This document shows, piece by piece, positions 26,326 to 36,999 of a stretch of 64,000 nucleotides of DNA. Location: assembly GCF_003254395.2 (NCBI RefSeq), contig NC_037648.1, positions 9,674,009 to 9,738,008 of the forward strand, given 5' to 3'. A program made the position numbers and the translations under genes. A model generated the notes under the pieces. It was not told the DNA's origin. It searched no databases and was given only the letters and a program-made list of their open reading frames with translations. This stretch comes from Apis mellifera (taxonomy: Eukaryota; Arthropoda; Insecta; Hymenoptera; Apidae). Numbering within the stretch: the first letter of the stretch is position 1; each line of letters opens with the position of its first letter.

Positions 26326-26374
<49 letters not shown>
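26298..26374. repeat. Long compound (TA)n/(TATG)n microsatellite
   Basis: A run of roughly 75 bases of alternating T and A with TATGTATG interruptions at both the start and the middle. It is the longest dinucleotide tract in the window. Confidence 0.97.
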
Positions 26375-26376
<2 letters not shown>

Positions 26377-27624
26377 CTCTCACTCGCTGATTTGAAAACT
26401 GATATTATTACACGCTGATAAATTTTCACGGTCCGTTGGATGATAAAAGCGAGCTCTCTCGAATCGAAGAACCGAAATACGTAACAAGCCGTTTCGACAA
26501 TGATGCGAGTTAATCCAGTTCGATGAGGTTTATTATATTGGAATAATAACATTGGATTAATAACGTTAATAGATAAATATGTATTTCGTCGCTCCTTCGT
26601 TCCTCTTATCGAATGATTATCGAGGATTTTATACGCGTTATAACTATTGGAATAATTTGAATTAATTGAAAATGTAATAATAAAAAAGTATTAACAATAT
26701 ATTAGAAGCGAATGAACGTTTCTTGTTGGGTTAGGCGCGAATGACAAGCTCAGGGTAATACGGAAGAGATCAGACTGGAATATGAGATTAGGCGTGGAGT
26801 GAGACGCGCGCATTTGAATGGATTCCAGACATGAGCGTGGAAATTTTAGCATAAGAAAACATAAGGCATAAATATATTGTGTTTCGAAGACACAGCAACG
26901 TCAAAATCTAGATAGATAATTCTGTTAAGTTGAATATTTATGATTGTGAAAATTTAAAAAGTAACGAGGATGTTTATACCAAATCTACATAAAAAAAAAA
27001 AAACTATCTTTCAGTAGCATGATCCTCGTCACGCACAAAACAAGCTTAATTCACCCATTGGATCGCCATAATCCGAGAAACGTGCGTCTAAATCATCCCC
27101 GGCAACTACTCCCAAGCTTGCGGTCGCGGATTCCTTCCCCAAAAGCAGCGAATAGGAATCTTCTCTTGCTTACGCGATTGTAACACGGCTAAAGTACCAC
27201 GAACATGATCCTTCAGGAGAACCGACGACTAAATGTATTATTCCGAATATTAAATAGCTGGATTGATGCAAAATAAATACTTTGTTGGAATTATAATCGA
27301 ATTATTCTCATCTTTAACGCACTCTCAAGTTTATTTATTTATGGAATGCTGCACGGGAATATATCGTACTTAAATTACATCTCCATATATCATTGCAACA
27401 ACTGAAAGTTAGAGACGAGATATATCTCGAATGCAAATCGTGAGAAGAGATTGAAAATTTCATCGTCGATATCTTTTTCTTATCCTTAATTCTGCGATAT
27501 TTTGCGTATTGTTCGTACTATATATATATTAAATTATGAAATTGAATAAATTTAAATTTGTATGTACTTCGTACTACGACAATAGACAATTACAACACAC
27601 GAAATCGCAAATAAAACTTGAATT

Positions 27625-28745
27625 TTTCGCGTGAAAATTTTTAAAAATTTCGTCATCTAAATCCACTCAGAATGTAGAGGAAACCGTACCGATGAAGCCC
27701 CTTTTTGAATTATCCCGATATCTCAATCGGTTGCCGAGATATAAGCGTTCAAAGTGTCAATAGCGCTCAAGCAGTGGATTTATGAATGGGCTCGGGACCC
27801 ACTGACCTACATTTTTTCCTGGAAACGCTACTACGTTTTTCTAGGAATCGCGACTTCGCTTATCTCGAATTGGGATAGGTCAGCGAAGCGAGGTGCGAGC
27901 GAGAGATCCGAATAAGCGACAAGGATGAAGGTAGTAAACGATCAAAAATTACCTTTCTCTTTACGCGACGATATCTCGGCAACCGGAAGTCGTATCGGGA
28001 CGAATGAAAAAGCGTTTTAAAGGGGAAGATCCCGCGCTTCTAACGAGCTTTCATCCACTGACCGGAAGTTATTATCTTCGGAGTTATAGCGGTTCAAATT
28101 TTTTCTAATTTCAATAGAATTTAATCGGATCAAAGACGTATGATTAAAAATTACCCTTTTCTTTACACGACGATATCTCGGGAACCGGAAGTCGTATCGG
28201 GACGAATGAAAAAGCGTTTTAAAGGGGAAGGTCCAGCGCTTCTAACGAGCTTTCATCCACTGACCGGAAGTTATTATCTCCGAAGTTATAGCGGTTCAAA
28301 TTTTTTCTAATTTCAATAGAATTTAATCGGATCAAAGACGTATGATTAAAAATTACCCTTTTCTTTACACGATGATATCTCGGGAACTGGAAGTCGTATC
28401 GGGACGAATGAAAAAGCGTTTTAAAGGGGAAGATTCCGCGCTTCTAACGAGCTTTCATCCATTAACCGGAAGTCATTTTTTTCGGAGTTATAGCGGTTCA
28501 AATTTTTTTTAATTTCAATAGAATTTACACGGATTAAGGATGAATGATTAAAAATTAGCCTTCTCCTTGCACGATGATATCTCGGGAACCGGAAGTCGTA
28601 TCGAAATGAGTAAAAATGCGTTTTAAAGGGTAAGAATCCGAGCTTCTAATAGTTCTTCATCCATCGATTTAAAACGATTACGTTCACAGTTATAGAAGTT
28701 CAAAGTTTTCTTAACTTTAACTCCCGATCGAGTTTTAAGTTAAAA
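27625..28745 (-). repeat. Composite repeat element, inverted copy (4 x 202-bp array plus core)
   Basis: This is the reverse complement of the element at 6645-7580. The core lies at about 27625-27940, starting with a CACTCAG border and containing TATCTCAATCGGTTGCCGAG and CGCTACTACGTTTTTCTAGG. The array follows to about 28740: the landmark GCGG(TTCAAA) occurs at 28089, 28291 and 28493, and a diverged version (GAAGTTCAAA) at 28695, all exactly 202 bp apart. The fourth unit, at the outer end, is the most diverged. Identity to the forward copy is high in the core, with only scattered differences and a small indel near the AGCGCTATTG block. This copy has one more 202-bp unit than the forward copy, which explains its greater length. 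Confidence 0.9.
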
Positions 28746-29870
28746 ATCGTTCGAACGAATGTGTTTCGCTTAACACGAAACAGTTGCCACGCAGAATCCA
28801 CGATCAAGCTTCGATCCTCCTACGGGAACACGGTCCGGTTATTTAATATTCAGACTAGTGTGCAACCTCCTTTTCTACCAACTCTCTTCCCCTATCCTCT
28901 CTTGTCAACCAGGCCATTTATCGTGCCCTCCTTCCACCCTTCTCCCCTCCACGGACCCGTCAACTAATAGAAGACACTCACGACGTCAGCACGGGGTAAG
29001 AGAAGCCTGCCGTGGCTTACCAACGACCCTCAAGACCTTATCCGGTGTGTCTCCCGGCTTAACTTTTCCCTAGGAGTGGCTTCGACCATTCAAATTGTTT
29101 CTTTAGGGTGGAACTAGGGAGGAGGAGGCCGCGATAGAGAGATAATACCCTGATTCTTCGAGACTGCCGACGACACGCTTCCCTCTCTACGTGCACAAGT
29201 TGCAAATTCCTCAGGTTTAAATCGGGAACGAGAACGTCCACTTATTTGACGAACAATATATATTCGCATATACCTTCGCTCCAGTAAATTTTCAACTTGC
29301 ATTTTTCCAAGTTGCATTATAAATTACGAAGCGAAACGATACTCTTCGTTTCTGGTGATGATATTTGAAAGGTGATCATCATCGTTTTATTAAACAAACA
29401 GCGACCAGTTCGATCTCGATGTATCCATTTCAACGAATGTTTTAAAGAATTTATTGCGAGATAGGTTAAAAATTTGCGCGATAGTCAGATTCGCATAATT
29501 TCGACGTGTGGAATATATTACCACGCGTTGCAAAGTTTAACGCGGATACATTATTGGAAAGATAAGACCTGTTCAGTGATATCCTGAAATGTGGAAACAC
29601 GTTGTCGGCAAATGGGGACGTGAGAGGATACGGAAGAATGTGCAAGTCAGCGGCACGTGCGAGTTGAAGCTGATTCCGCGAACTTGCTGGCAATTTCGTG
29701 CGAATTCTCCCCAAATAAAATCTGTAAAGAAGATCCAACTTTTTTGTGACAAAATTCGTGGACACGCCTTGCGGGAAAATCTTTCGGAAAAATAAAATTC
29801 GACTTATCCACGGTTATCAAGATACCAAGGATCTAAAATAGTGAAGGATTTCCAAGATTCTAGAGCGAGA
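28746..29870. other. Non-coding stretch with possible splice signals
   Basis: An ATTCAG acceptor-like site near 28856 and a GGG|GTAAGA donor-like site near 28999 bracket about 140 bases of C/T-rich sequence next to the inverted element. This could be a transcribed non-coding exon. No coding frame is convincing. Confidence 0.35.
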
Positions 29871-29910
29871 TAAAGTGTCGGCCCTTTTTACAAGAACGAA
29901 CGAAGGAACG

Positions 29911-30243
29911 ATGTTATCGCTGTTACGTGGAGGCAAAAGTTGGATCGTTCCATCGAACTCTCGTCCATCCCCGAAAAAGGCTTTACCCGGCACTAACGAC
30001 CGGCTTAATACGCTTGCAAAGCCTGGCTGCCAATCCACGAGTCAGAGGTCCAGGACGAATGTCGTTGGAATTAATTTTATGTCCGGCAGTTTATCGAGAA
30101 TCGATGCCACCACGGAATCCCCTCGAAATCGTTGGGAACCGGACAGTTCGCCAAGTCGTTTTCAACAGACCGAAATCAACTTGGATTCCATGGTTGAGAT
30201 ATCGATGGTTGAACAGCTTGTCGGAGAGAAGTTTCCAAGATGA
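29911..30243 (+). CDS. Candidate ORF of 110 codons overlapping a second open frame
   Basis: The ATG at 29911 opens 110 codons (MLSLLRGGKSWIVPSNSRPS at the start, NLDSMVEISMVEQLVGEKF near the end). A second + frame from 29927 to 30280 is open for 117 codons but begins with GTG. The - strand is open at 29817-30038. Composition is balanced in both + frames, and I cannot tell which is coding, if either. No motif is recognised. Confidence 0.13.
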   Translation: MLSLLRGGKSWIVPSNSRPSPKKALPGTNDRLNTLAKPGCQSTSQRSRTNVVGINFMSGSLSRIDATTESPRNRWEPDSSPSRFQQTEINLDSMVEISMVEQLVGEKFPR

Positions 30244-30289
30244 TTGTGGCTGGAATAGGATTTTTCTCCACCTATATTGATCATTGACC

Positions 30290-32990
30290 CCGTTCCCACG
30301 CGATATATTTCCCGATTATATAATGAAAGTTTTTTTAGAAATATCATCTAACGTGTGTACAAACAATAATATGATATTACGAAGGAGAAATCGAATTATT
30401 GAATCTTTGTAAAAGTTAAACATATCTTTCGATGTCCATCAAGAACAAAATTGAACTTAATCAAAATGGATAAAGTAAAAGAAAGAGTAAAATTCTAAAC
30501 TGATATACGAAAAAATGCCAGATCATAAATATCGATTTGTCTTAGAAATTTTACCGTATTTTATACACAATTCCTTTCTTTCATCTCCAATTACTCCCTC
30601 CATATTGTGCAAAACATCCTGTATTCCCGTTTCAAAGCCTACTACTCGTGTCACAGGAGAATCAAGAAGACGGTCTTCAGCGTGGGGAATATCGATCGAA
30701 TGACGAAAACTGAGCTTCCAACGTACATTATCGACTTAATTACCGATTCCACTAATCATTATACTGTATCTATAAAAATCGATGGAACGAAAAAAGCATC
30801 CCAATTAAATCCGCATTAGAAATATTTCCAAGAAAAATATTCTAATCATCGATTCGAGAGACAAGCAATATCCAATTCCATATGCTGAAAAGAAAAAATC
30901 AGATCCATCCATCCATCCCTCTCTGCGACACTTATTAAAAGGGGGGGCGTCGTTGTTAATACCGATATTTCCACTATTTCCACGGGGGGATCGCGATGAA
31001 AACGCGTGGCGAAATTTATGGAGGGCAGGATGGAAAGACAATTTCGCCGTATGGGACGTTCGCGGCAATGTTTCTGTTAAATGACACGAAATAATAACGA
31101 GGACGGAAAGGGCGGGCGTGCCACGTATGAATTTTTATCGCCTCCTCCATTGTCACTCGTATTTACAGACAGAGTGGAACAAACGTGTACGCCACGTGTT
31201 GGCATTTATTTACGCCCCCCTCTCCCCTGTCCTTCTGGCAAGCTATATTGTTGTCGAAGAGAGAGGACGCGCTCGTTGTTGCATTCGCGACGCGTGCGAT
31301 GAAGGAAGATTCCTTTCGTATGTGCGAAAGATGTATTTCGAAAGATATTAAAGTATTATTCTATTTTTCTAATTATTCGATATATATATACTTTTTTAAT
31401 TACTCTTACGAATGGAATGGAATCAGTTATTATTGTTATTACGAAATATTCTCTTCAGTTAAAATGACACGTCAGACTATTTCAGTAGGAAAATTGTGCC
31501 CAAGAAAGAGAGGGAAGGATTAAAATAAGAATAAAATAATACAGTCCCAGTCGTTTCTTTAAAATATTCAGAAAAACCAGGCTTGGTTATCCAACGAAAA
31601 TCCCACCATGGAAACCGCGACGATTTCCATTTTCCACGCCCGTTACAGTCCCTTGGCACCGCGTTATGCCGCGCGGCAACGCTCGAGCACCTTTAATTCC
31701 CGGGATCAGAATTAAACGAAATAAACAGGAACCCGCGGTGGAAGTCGATGAAAGCGTAAAGTCTTTATAAAACTCGCGTGGACCGCGCCAACTACGAGGG
31801 AGGGAGAGAAAGATATTCAAATGGACAAAAAGCGGAGAGAGAGAGAGAGAGAGAGAGGAGGGCTTTGCATGCGTCAAATTAAACTAAACGAGTCCCAGAG
31901 TACACAACTTTCTCTGTCTCCTTTCCACTCCCTCTTGTCATCCTCCCTCCAGTTTCTCTTTTTCATCTTTCTTTTTCTCTCTCTACATTTTCGCTATCGT
32001 ATGGACAACAATGCACAATGCGGGCAAAATGAATTGATCAACTCGAATAAATTAACATTTTCCAATCTTCCTCGTGGATTATGTTATTAAACTTGCATAT
32101 ATTATTATTATTTGCGGGAAGTAACGAAATCTATTGCACCATAACAGAACAGCGCTCTCTTATCCACTTTTATCCACGAGAGATATTTCTCGATTTAAAA
32201 AGAAAGAAATAATTCCACGAGGTCGAATAATTTTGCCCACCCTGTGTATACACGAAGAGAAGTGGAAGAGGCGGATAACTTGCACGGGTCTCAGACTCCT
32301 CTATGTCTCGTTTAACGAGATTGCTTTTAATATGCAGTATACTATAATGCTGACTGCGCCGCATACCGAGCCGGGTTTTACGCGATCCACCCAAACGCAG
32401 CCAAAAAGCAATTCTTTCAGAAAGCATCCCCGGCCTAGTAGAGTGTATGTGTGTCGCAATCGAGCGAGCTTGCAAATGAAGCGTCGTCGAAAAATCTGGC
32501 GAGAAGGCTCGTTCGATGAACGAAACTTCGGATACGTGTTATTAATTTTTCTTCTCTTCTCTCGTGCCTCGATTTAAATATAAATTACGTTTCTTTTTCC
32601 TTCCAAGTGAATCCAATCCTTCTCCTTTGTCATTTTTTTCCCTCGCTTAATTACCAGAGAATATTCGAGCCTTTTTCGAGTAGAAGTTTGAGATATTCAT
32701 CGTTTAAAAAGAAAAAATTGCAAAATGATTCAATTTGAAACGAATCTGCAAGTTGGAAGTGTCGATACGTACGATGGATTGAATATTTAATACACGCACA
32801 AGATAATGGAGTGATAGAAGTACAAGTGGAGAGTAAATTAAATGGAAAATGGAATTGGATAAGATCAATTGGTACGGATCCAGTGGTCGTGAATTAACCA
32901 CTAATATCAAAAATTTGCATATTGTTAAGATCTGTTTAATATATATATATAAAGGAAGCAAGATTAGTTTCTTGGGGGGAGGCCATTACG
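30290..32990. other. Non-coding stretch
   Basis: A+T-rich with a CT-rich segment (31910-31990) and the (GA)n tract at 31835. Small frames, such as 29 codons from 32001, cannot be supported. Confidence 0.5.
31835..31857. repeat. (GA)n microsatellite
   Basis: Eleven GA units on the + strand. Such tracts also form GAGA-factor-type sites in insects, but this is not evidence of binding. Confidence 0.95.
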
Positions 32991-32999
32991 TTTTATACG

Positions 33000-33157
33000 A
33001 TGGTATTACGGCACAGCACAATAAGGGAAATGTCTGCTTCTGACCTTTTCGCGAGATATGTGGTAAGTTTTATCGGATTTAGTCAGTCACAGAACGAATC
33101 TCGTGACTCTGCAGCTTCGGATGTTGGACGTTCTCCAACAAGAATTGCGAGGCTCCG
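33000..33157 (+). CDS. Candidate coding exon, unknown product
   Basis: An ATG at 33000 with A at -3 and G at +4 opens a frame of 52 codons plus two bases. It ends at a consensus donor, GGCTCCG|GTAAGT, at 33157/33158. The predicted peptide starts MVLRHSTIREMSASDLFARY and ends in a Ser-rich basic stretch (SQSQNESRDSAASDVGRS, then PTRIARLR). It has no homopolymer runs, unlike most frames in this window. If unspliced, the frame stops three codon positions past the donor (TAA at 33160). The frame is open upstream back to 32940, so the true 5' end could instead be an acceptor near 32967. A second GTAAGT at 33054 and a CTGCAG acceptor-like site at 33114 offer an alternative splicing pattern. I cannot name a family, and no partner exon was found. 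Confidence 0.33.
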
Positions 33158-33166
33158 GTAAGTTTC
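33158..33166 (+). other. Consensus splice donor
   Basis: CCG|GTAAGTTTC is one of the best donor matches in the window and closes the candidate exon at 33000-33157. Confidence 0.35.
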
Positions 33167-33222
33167 TTACCTGCAACAAAGAGAAAAAAAAATTGGCACG
33201 TTATTACGCGTTTCCTAGAAAT

Positions 33223-33245
33223 CCTCTCTCTCTCTCTCTCTCTCT
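33223..33245. repeat. (CT)n microsatellite
   Basis: Eleven CT units about 65 bases downstream of the GTAAGT donor at 33158. Confidence 0.95.
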
Positions 33246-33602
33246 AAGAAACCACTTTAAAAATACCAAACTCGATAAAAATTTAACTCGTCCTTTTCTC
33301 GCACGAGAAAATATATATTTCTCTCTCGTCGTACGTTTTTTCTCTCTTATTATTATTTTCTCTTTGCGAAGATCAAGATTCAATTCCAAAAAAAAAAAAA
33401 TTCTTTATAAATATTATCAACTTTTTTGCCAATTTCGAGAAACGATTCCATTTTTCCCGGGGATATGATTTATACTCCACGAGCAAATAACGAAATAGAC
33501 GAGAACGAATCAAAAGGGAACGTTAGAAGTTTCATTGTTCACGCAAGTTTCACGTTTAATCTTGAAGCTTTCCAACGGGGATAACATGGAGAAGTTAAAA
33601 GA

Positions 33603-33620
33603 ATATATATATATATATAT
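33603..33620. repeat. (TA)n microsatellite
   Basis: Nine TA units. A purine tract (AAGAAGAAGAAGGAGGAGAA) follows within 20 bases. Confidence 0.95.
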
Positions 33621-34414
33621 AGCTGTGGTACGTTTAAAGAAGAAGAAGAAGGAGGAGAAGGAAGAAACCATTTTCCTTTTTCGTATTTCGATTCCACGGT
33701 TGCAAGAAGTTGAAACATCGCGAAGTGGAGCAAGCGGGGGTGGAAAAGTTTGGCGGAGGGGTAAAAGAAGAAAGTTCGTTTCAACTGTTGCACTTAACTT
33801 GGCCGTTGCTTATGAGATTTTCATCATCTTGGATATGAAAGTTCGACCCGTAAATGGCGGCTTTCCATCCACGGACCCCTCGTCTCCCTAAATGATCACT
33901 CAAAGTTCCCGTTTAAATTTCTCCCGTCCAACTTTCCAAGCTTGAAAACGTACCGGCGGCGGTAAATATGAAATAAGAAAGAATGGGAACGTATAATTTC
34001 TTTATCCAGCCCCCCTTCCGCTCCCCTTTATGGTTGAAAATATTCCTCGAATTTCTCGATCGAAATTATTTCGAAACTTTCCTAGCAAAAAAGAAGAAAG
34101 AAAAAAGAAAGAAAGAAATCCGGTTAGAATTTCGAGATCGAAATATAGAAAATCTCCGATGGCCTAGTTTATACAAGTCTCGTTTGATTTCATCCAATGG
34201 AGAAAAAAAAAAAAAGATTCGATCTTTGGATTTAAATTATGAATTTTAATCGCACAACCATTTTCCTATCGTCAAATTATTAGAAAGAATAGATTTAATA
34301 ATACACGAAGATTACAATTCACGAATACAAATTAATATAAATAAAAATGTACCTCGAATAAACACACACATACACATTATATCGATCGAGCTTAACGGAA
34401 GTCGCGTAATTACA

Positions 34415-34431
34415 AGAGAGAGAGAGAGAGA
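34415..34431. repeat. (GA)n microsatellite
   Basis: Eight GA units in a purine-rich stretch. Confidence 0.93.
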
Positions 34432-35313
34432 ATCCAAGCTTGGATGGAGGTGAGTGGAAGAGAAAAAGACGATTGGAAGCATCGATTACGGGGGCAAGAG
34501 ATTAAGGAAACGCACGAACAGAGGAGAGAGATAAAGATTGAGAGAGGGGGGCTGTAATTTAGTCTCTCAGAGATTGTCTCTCGCTGCATTCTCCTGTTGG
34601 CCCTCTGGCTTTGGCTCGAGATCGTTTCACGGATACGGGGCATTGTGCAGGAAATATTTATGAAAATTTACATAAGTAGATCGTCCCGTCGATCGAAGGA
34701 GAGGAAAAAAGAAGGGAGAGGAGACAAAAGAGAGGGGAAAGGGATACGTGGATAAAGGGGCTGTAATTCAGAAGTTGTTCCACGTGCTGCAGATGTATAT
34801 TTTGCGATCGAGCGTCGTCACGTATGCGCGAGTTACGATGCATTAAAACCGGTGATCGGGCGAAAAAAGGCGAGGAGGAGGGGAGGAGGGGAGGACGGAT
34901 CGATGCAATCTCGCCCCTTCACGCGACTTTCAGCCTTGGCGCTGGCGTAAATATCGGGAGCAGATTGGATAGGATTGGTTTATGGTAATCTGGCGTTCGA
35001 GTTTTAAGAAAAATTTTTATTCGTTCATTCACCTTTATTTACGCATACTAATTTTTGATGGATCATCAAAAGAATCTGGATGTTGAATTGAACAATGCTC
35101 ATTCGTTGTCTCTATTGATTTTTCTTGTAGAGATAATAATATATGCATACAGGTATTATTTGTGCATGCAGGATAAGAGAGACACGCGCGAAAAAATTGA
35201 TTAGAATTAGATGGTGGAAAAAGTTATTGGCATCGGGTCGAAACCTGGTGGTAACCTAGTTTTCCAAGTTGGGGGCTGCCAATTTTACGGGAGATTGAAT
35301 TGTGCAACGAACA

Positions 35314-35445
35314 ATGGCGAGAAAGTTGACCAGGTTCGGTGAGTTTGGAAAACCTTCGTTGTCGAAGAATGTTATATATTTCGTGTGCATACTTTTCGTG
35401 TACAAACGTTGGGATTGGGCCGATGAAAATTTGAAACAAGAATGA
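35314..35445 (+). CDS. Candidate small membrane peptide ORF, 43 codons
   Basis: An ATG at 35314 in a good insect start context (AACAATGG) opens 43 codons to a TGA at 35443. The peptide has a basic start (MARKLTRFGEF), one hydrophobic stretch (NVIYFVCILFVY) that could span a membrane, and a charged tail (KRWDWADENLKQE). A TTCG|GTGAGT donor-like site near 35338 lies inside it. At this length chance is a strong alternative. Confidence 0.13.
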   Translation: MARKLTRFGEFGKPSLSKNVIYFVCILFVYKRWDWADENLKQE

Positions 35446-36234
35446 AATTAGAAGGGAAGAGAGAGAGAGAGAGAGGAATTGGGGAAGAAGGATGAAGAAG
35501 CTCGGCTTCAAAGGGAGATTGGTTTCAGATTTTCAATGAAATTTAACGTAAAAGATAATGGAGAATATCATATAATTGCATTCTTGTTTCCTGATGAAAC
35601 ATAAATTATATATATTCAAATTAAACAATCGTTTAATGATCGAGTTTTGATAATTTCCACATCCGTGTTTCTAAATTAATCGAGCACCGCCCCTAAAAAA
35701 CAGAGACAGCATGAGCTAAAAGATAAAACACTTGTCAAGTGCATTCGTAAAGGGCGTCAAGATGTTGGCGACATTCGATCCAGGCAAGCATCTGGCCCTC
35801 AGATGGATGGATCGGTGGTGGCACGCTCTGTGATGCGACATAAATTCTGCACCCTCTCGACGACTTAGCACGCCGCCCAATATTTCTTCCAGCACAAATA
35901 TCAAACTGACACGAAGCAAGAAAATCGTTAAATTACTTATTCGAGATCGATTCGAAACGAACGTTAAAATATATCTTCTCCAAAGTATCTCGGTTAATCC
36001 TTATTCGAATTTCTATCAACTATCCCCAGAAAATTCCACCAAGATCCGCAAAGCTCTTCGAATTTCATTCAAATACATAATCATTTAACCAATTATTATC
36101 GATGAAAGAAATATCGCGATATTTCTCTGGAAATTTGAACTTTTCCACTTACTCCAAACTATTCTCTCTCTCCTCTGGAAATTCTGAAAAACTTCTCCAT
36201 CTCGATTCAAGAAAATCCCAAAAATAGGAGGAGG

Positions 36235-36570
36235 ATGCATTCGTCCAAGCATTTTTCAATTAACGATCGAAAACGAATCAAACGAATCTCCCAACACACG
36301 AAACAAAATCTCGATTCTCGAGAAGACCTCGAATCCTCTGAATGGAGCCGTCAGTCGTCGGGTCATGGCTCGGCCCGAGGGATTCCAGTTCCACGTGGCC
36401 ACGTGGCCTCTCCTCTCCGTGGAGCCAGCCACGCTTACATCCTCCAACAGCCTGGAACGAGCAGCAAAAAGCGCGTTGGCACGTTGGTGGGGAGGTATAA
36501 GCGTGGACCGGGAACAAAAAAAGGGGGCAAGATGGAGCCGCTAACCGGAGGTAAAAAGCGAAATAAATAA
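36235..36570 (+). CDS. Candidate ORF of 111 codons, basic and Ser-rich
   Basis: An ATG at 36235 with A at -3 opens 111 codons. The product would be basic and Ser/Gly/Arg-rich (for example DLESSEWSRQSSGHGSARG and GTSSKKRVGTLVGRYKRGPG), with no hydrophobic core, signal peptide or recognised motif. A GAG|GTAAAA donor-like site occurs near 36551. Two adjacent CACGTG palindromes (36392-36405) lie inside the frame, so the block could equally be regulatory. A 163-codon frame runs on the opposite strand (36278-36769). Confidence 0.15.
   Translation: MHSSKHFSINDRKRIKRISQHTKQNLDSREDLESSEWSRQSSGHGSARGIPVPRGHVASPLRGASHAYILQQPGTSSKKRVGTLVGRYKRGPGTKKGGKMEPLTGGKKRNK
36392..36405. promoter_or_regulatory. 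Two adjacent CACGTG E-box palindromes
   Basis: CCACGTGG occurs twice back to back (36391-36406), giving CACGTG cores at 36392-36397 and 36400-36405. CACGTG is the canonical site for bHLH factors such as CLOCK/CYCLE and Myc/Max. The surrounding block is GC-richer than average. The presence of the sites is certain; their use is inferred. Confidence 0.35.
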
Positions 36571-36694
36571 AACCGTGGAAGGGGAGGAGGAGGAAGGAAG
36601 GAGGGGGCTTCGGTGCACACAAGGCCTTGCGAGGATGCTCAACCTTGTTTTCGCCAACCGGACACTGTGGGAAAGCGTCTGTATGAATCTGGAT

Positions 36695-36717
36695 CGCTCT
36701 CTCTCTCTCTCTCTCTG
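36695..36717. repeat. (CT)n microsatellite
   Basis: Eleven CT units, followed by further CT-rich sequence (36718-36870) in a GC-richer block. Confidence 0.95.
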
Positions 36718-36999
36718 CCGCTCTCCTCTCTCTTCGAGGATGGGGCACAAGTCTACCTCCGGCTGGCATAATAATCGATCGAGTCCGGTCTAATTGGAAA
36801 ACGGTGATGGCCTCTCTCTCTCTACCTGGCTTCCCTTCCTCTCTTTCCGCTTCTTCCTCTCGAGACGCCTCTCTCCTCCCCCTTCTGCCTCGGGTTACGA
36901 TGCGGGCACTCGGCCAACAGGCTTTTTAGCGAAGAGCGAGTTTTAGTTGTGAATGGGTGAAGGTATTTTTTTGGGGAGGGGGAAGCTGTGGGATTAGAT

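Larger units (their letters stand above)
18511..27620. other. Non-coding stretch between the 133-bp array and the inverted element
   Basis: Holds the alternating purine-pyrimidine tract at 18750, a GC-rich block at 20100-20650, another at 22480-22830, and the (TA)n tracts at 25533 and 26298. No gene, RNA or transposon was recognised. Confidence 0.55.
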
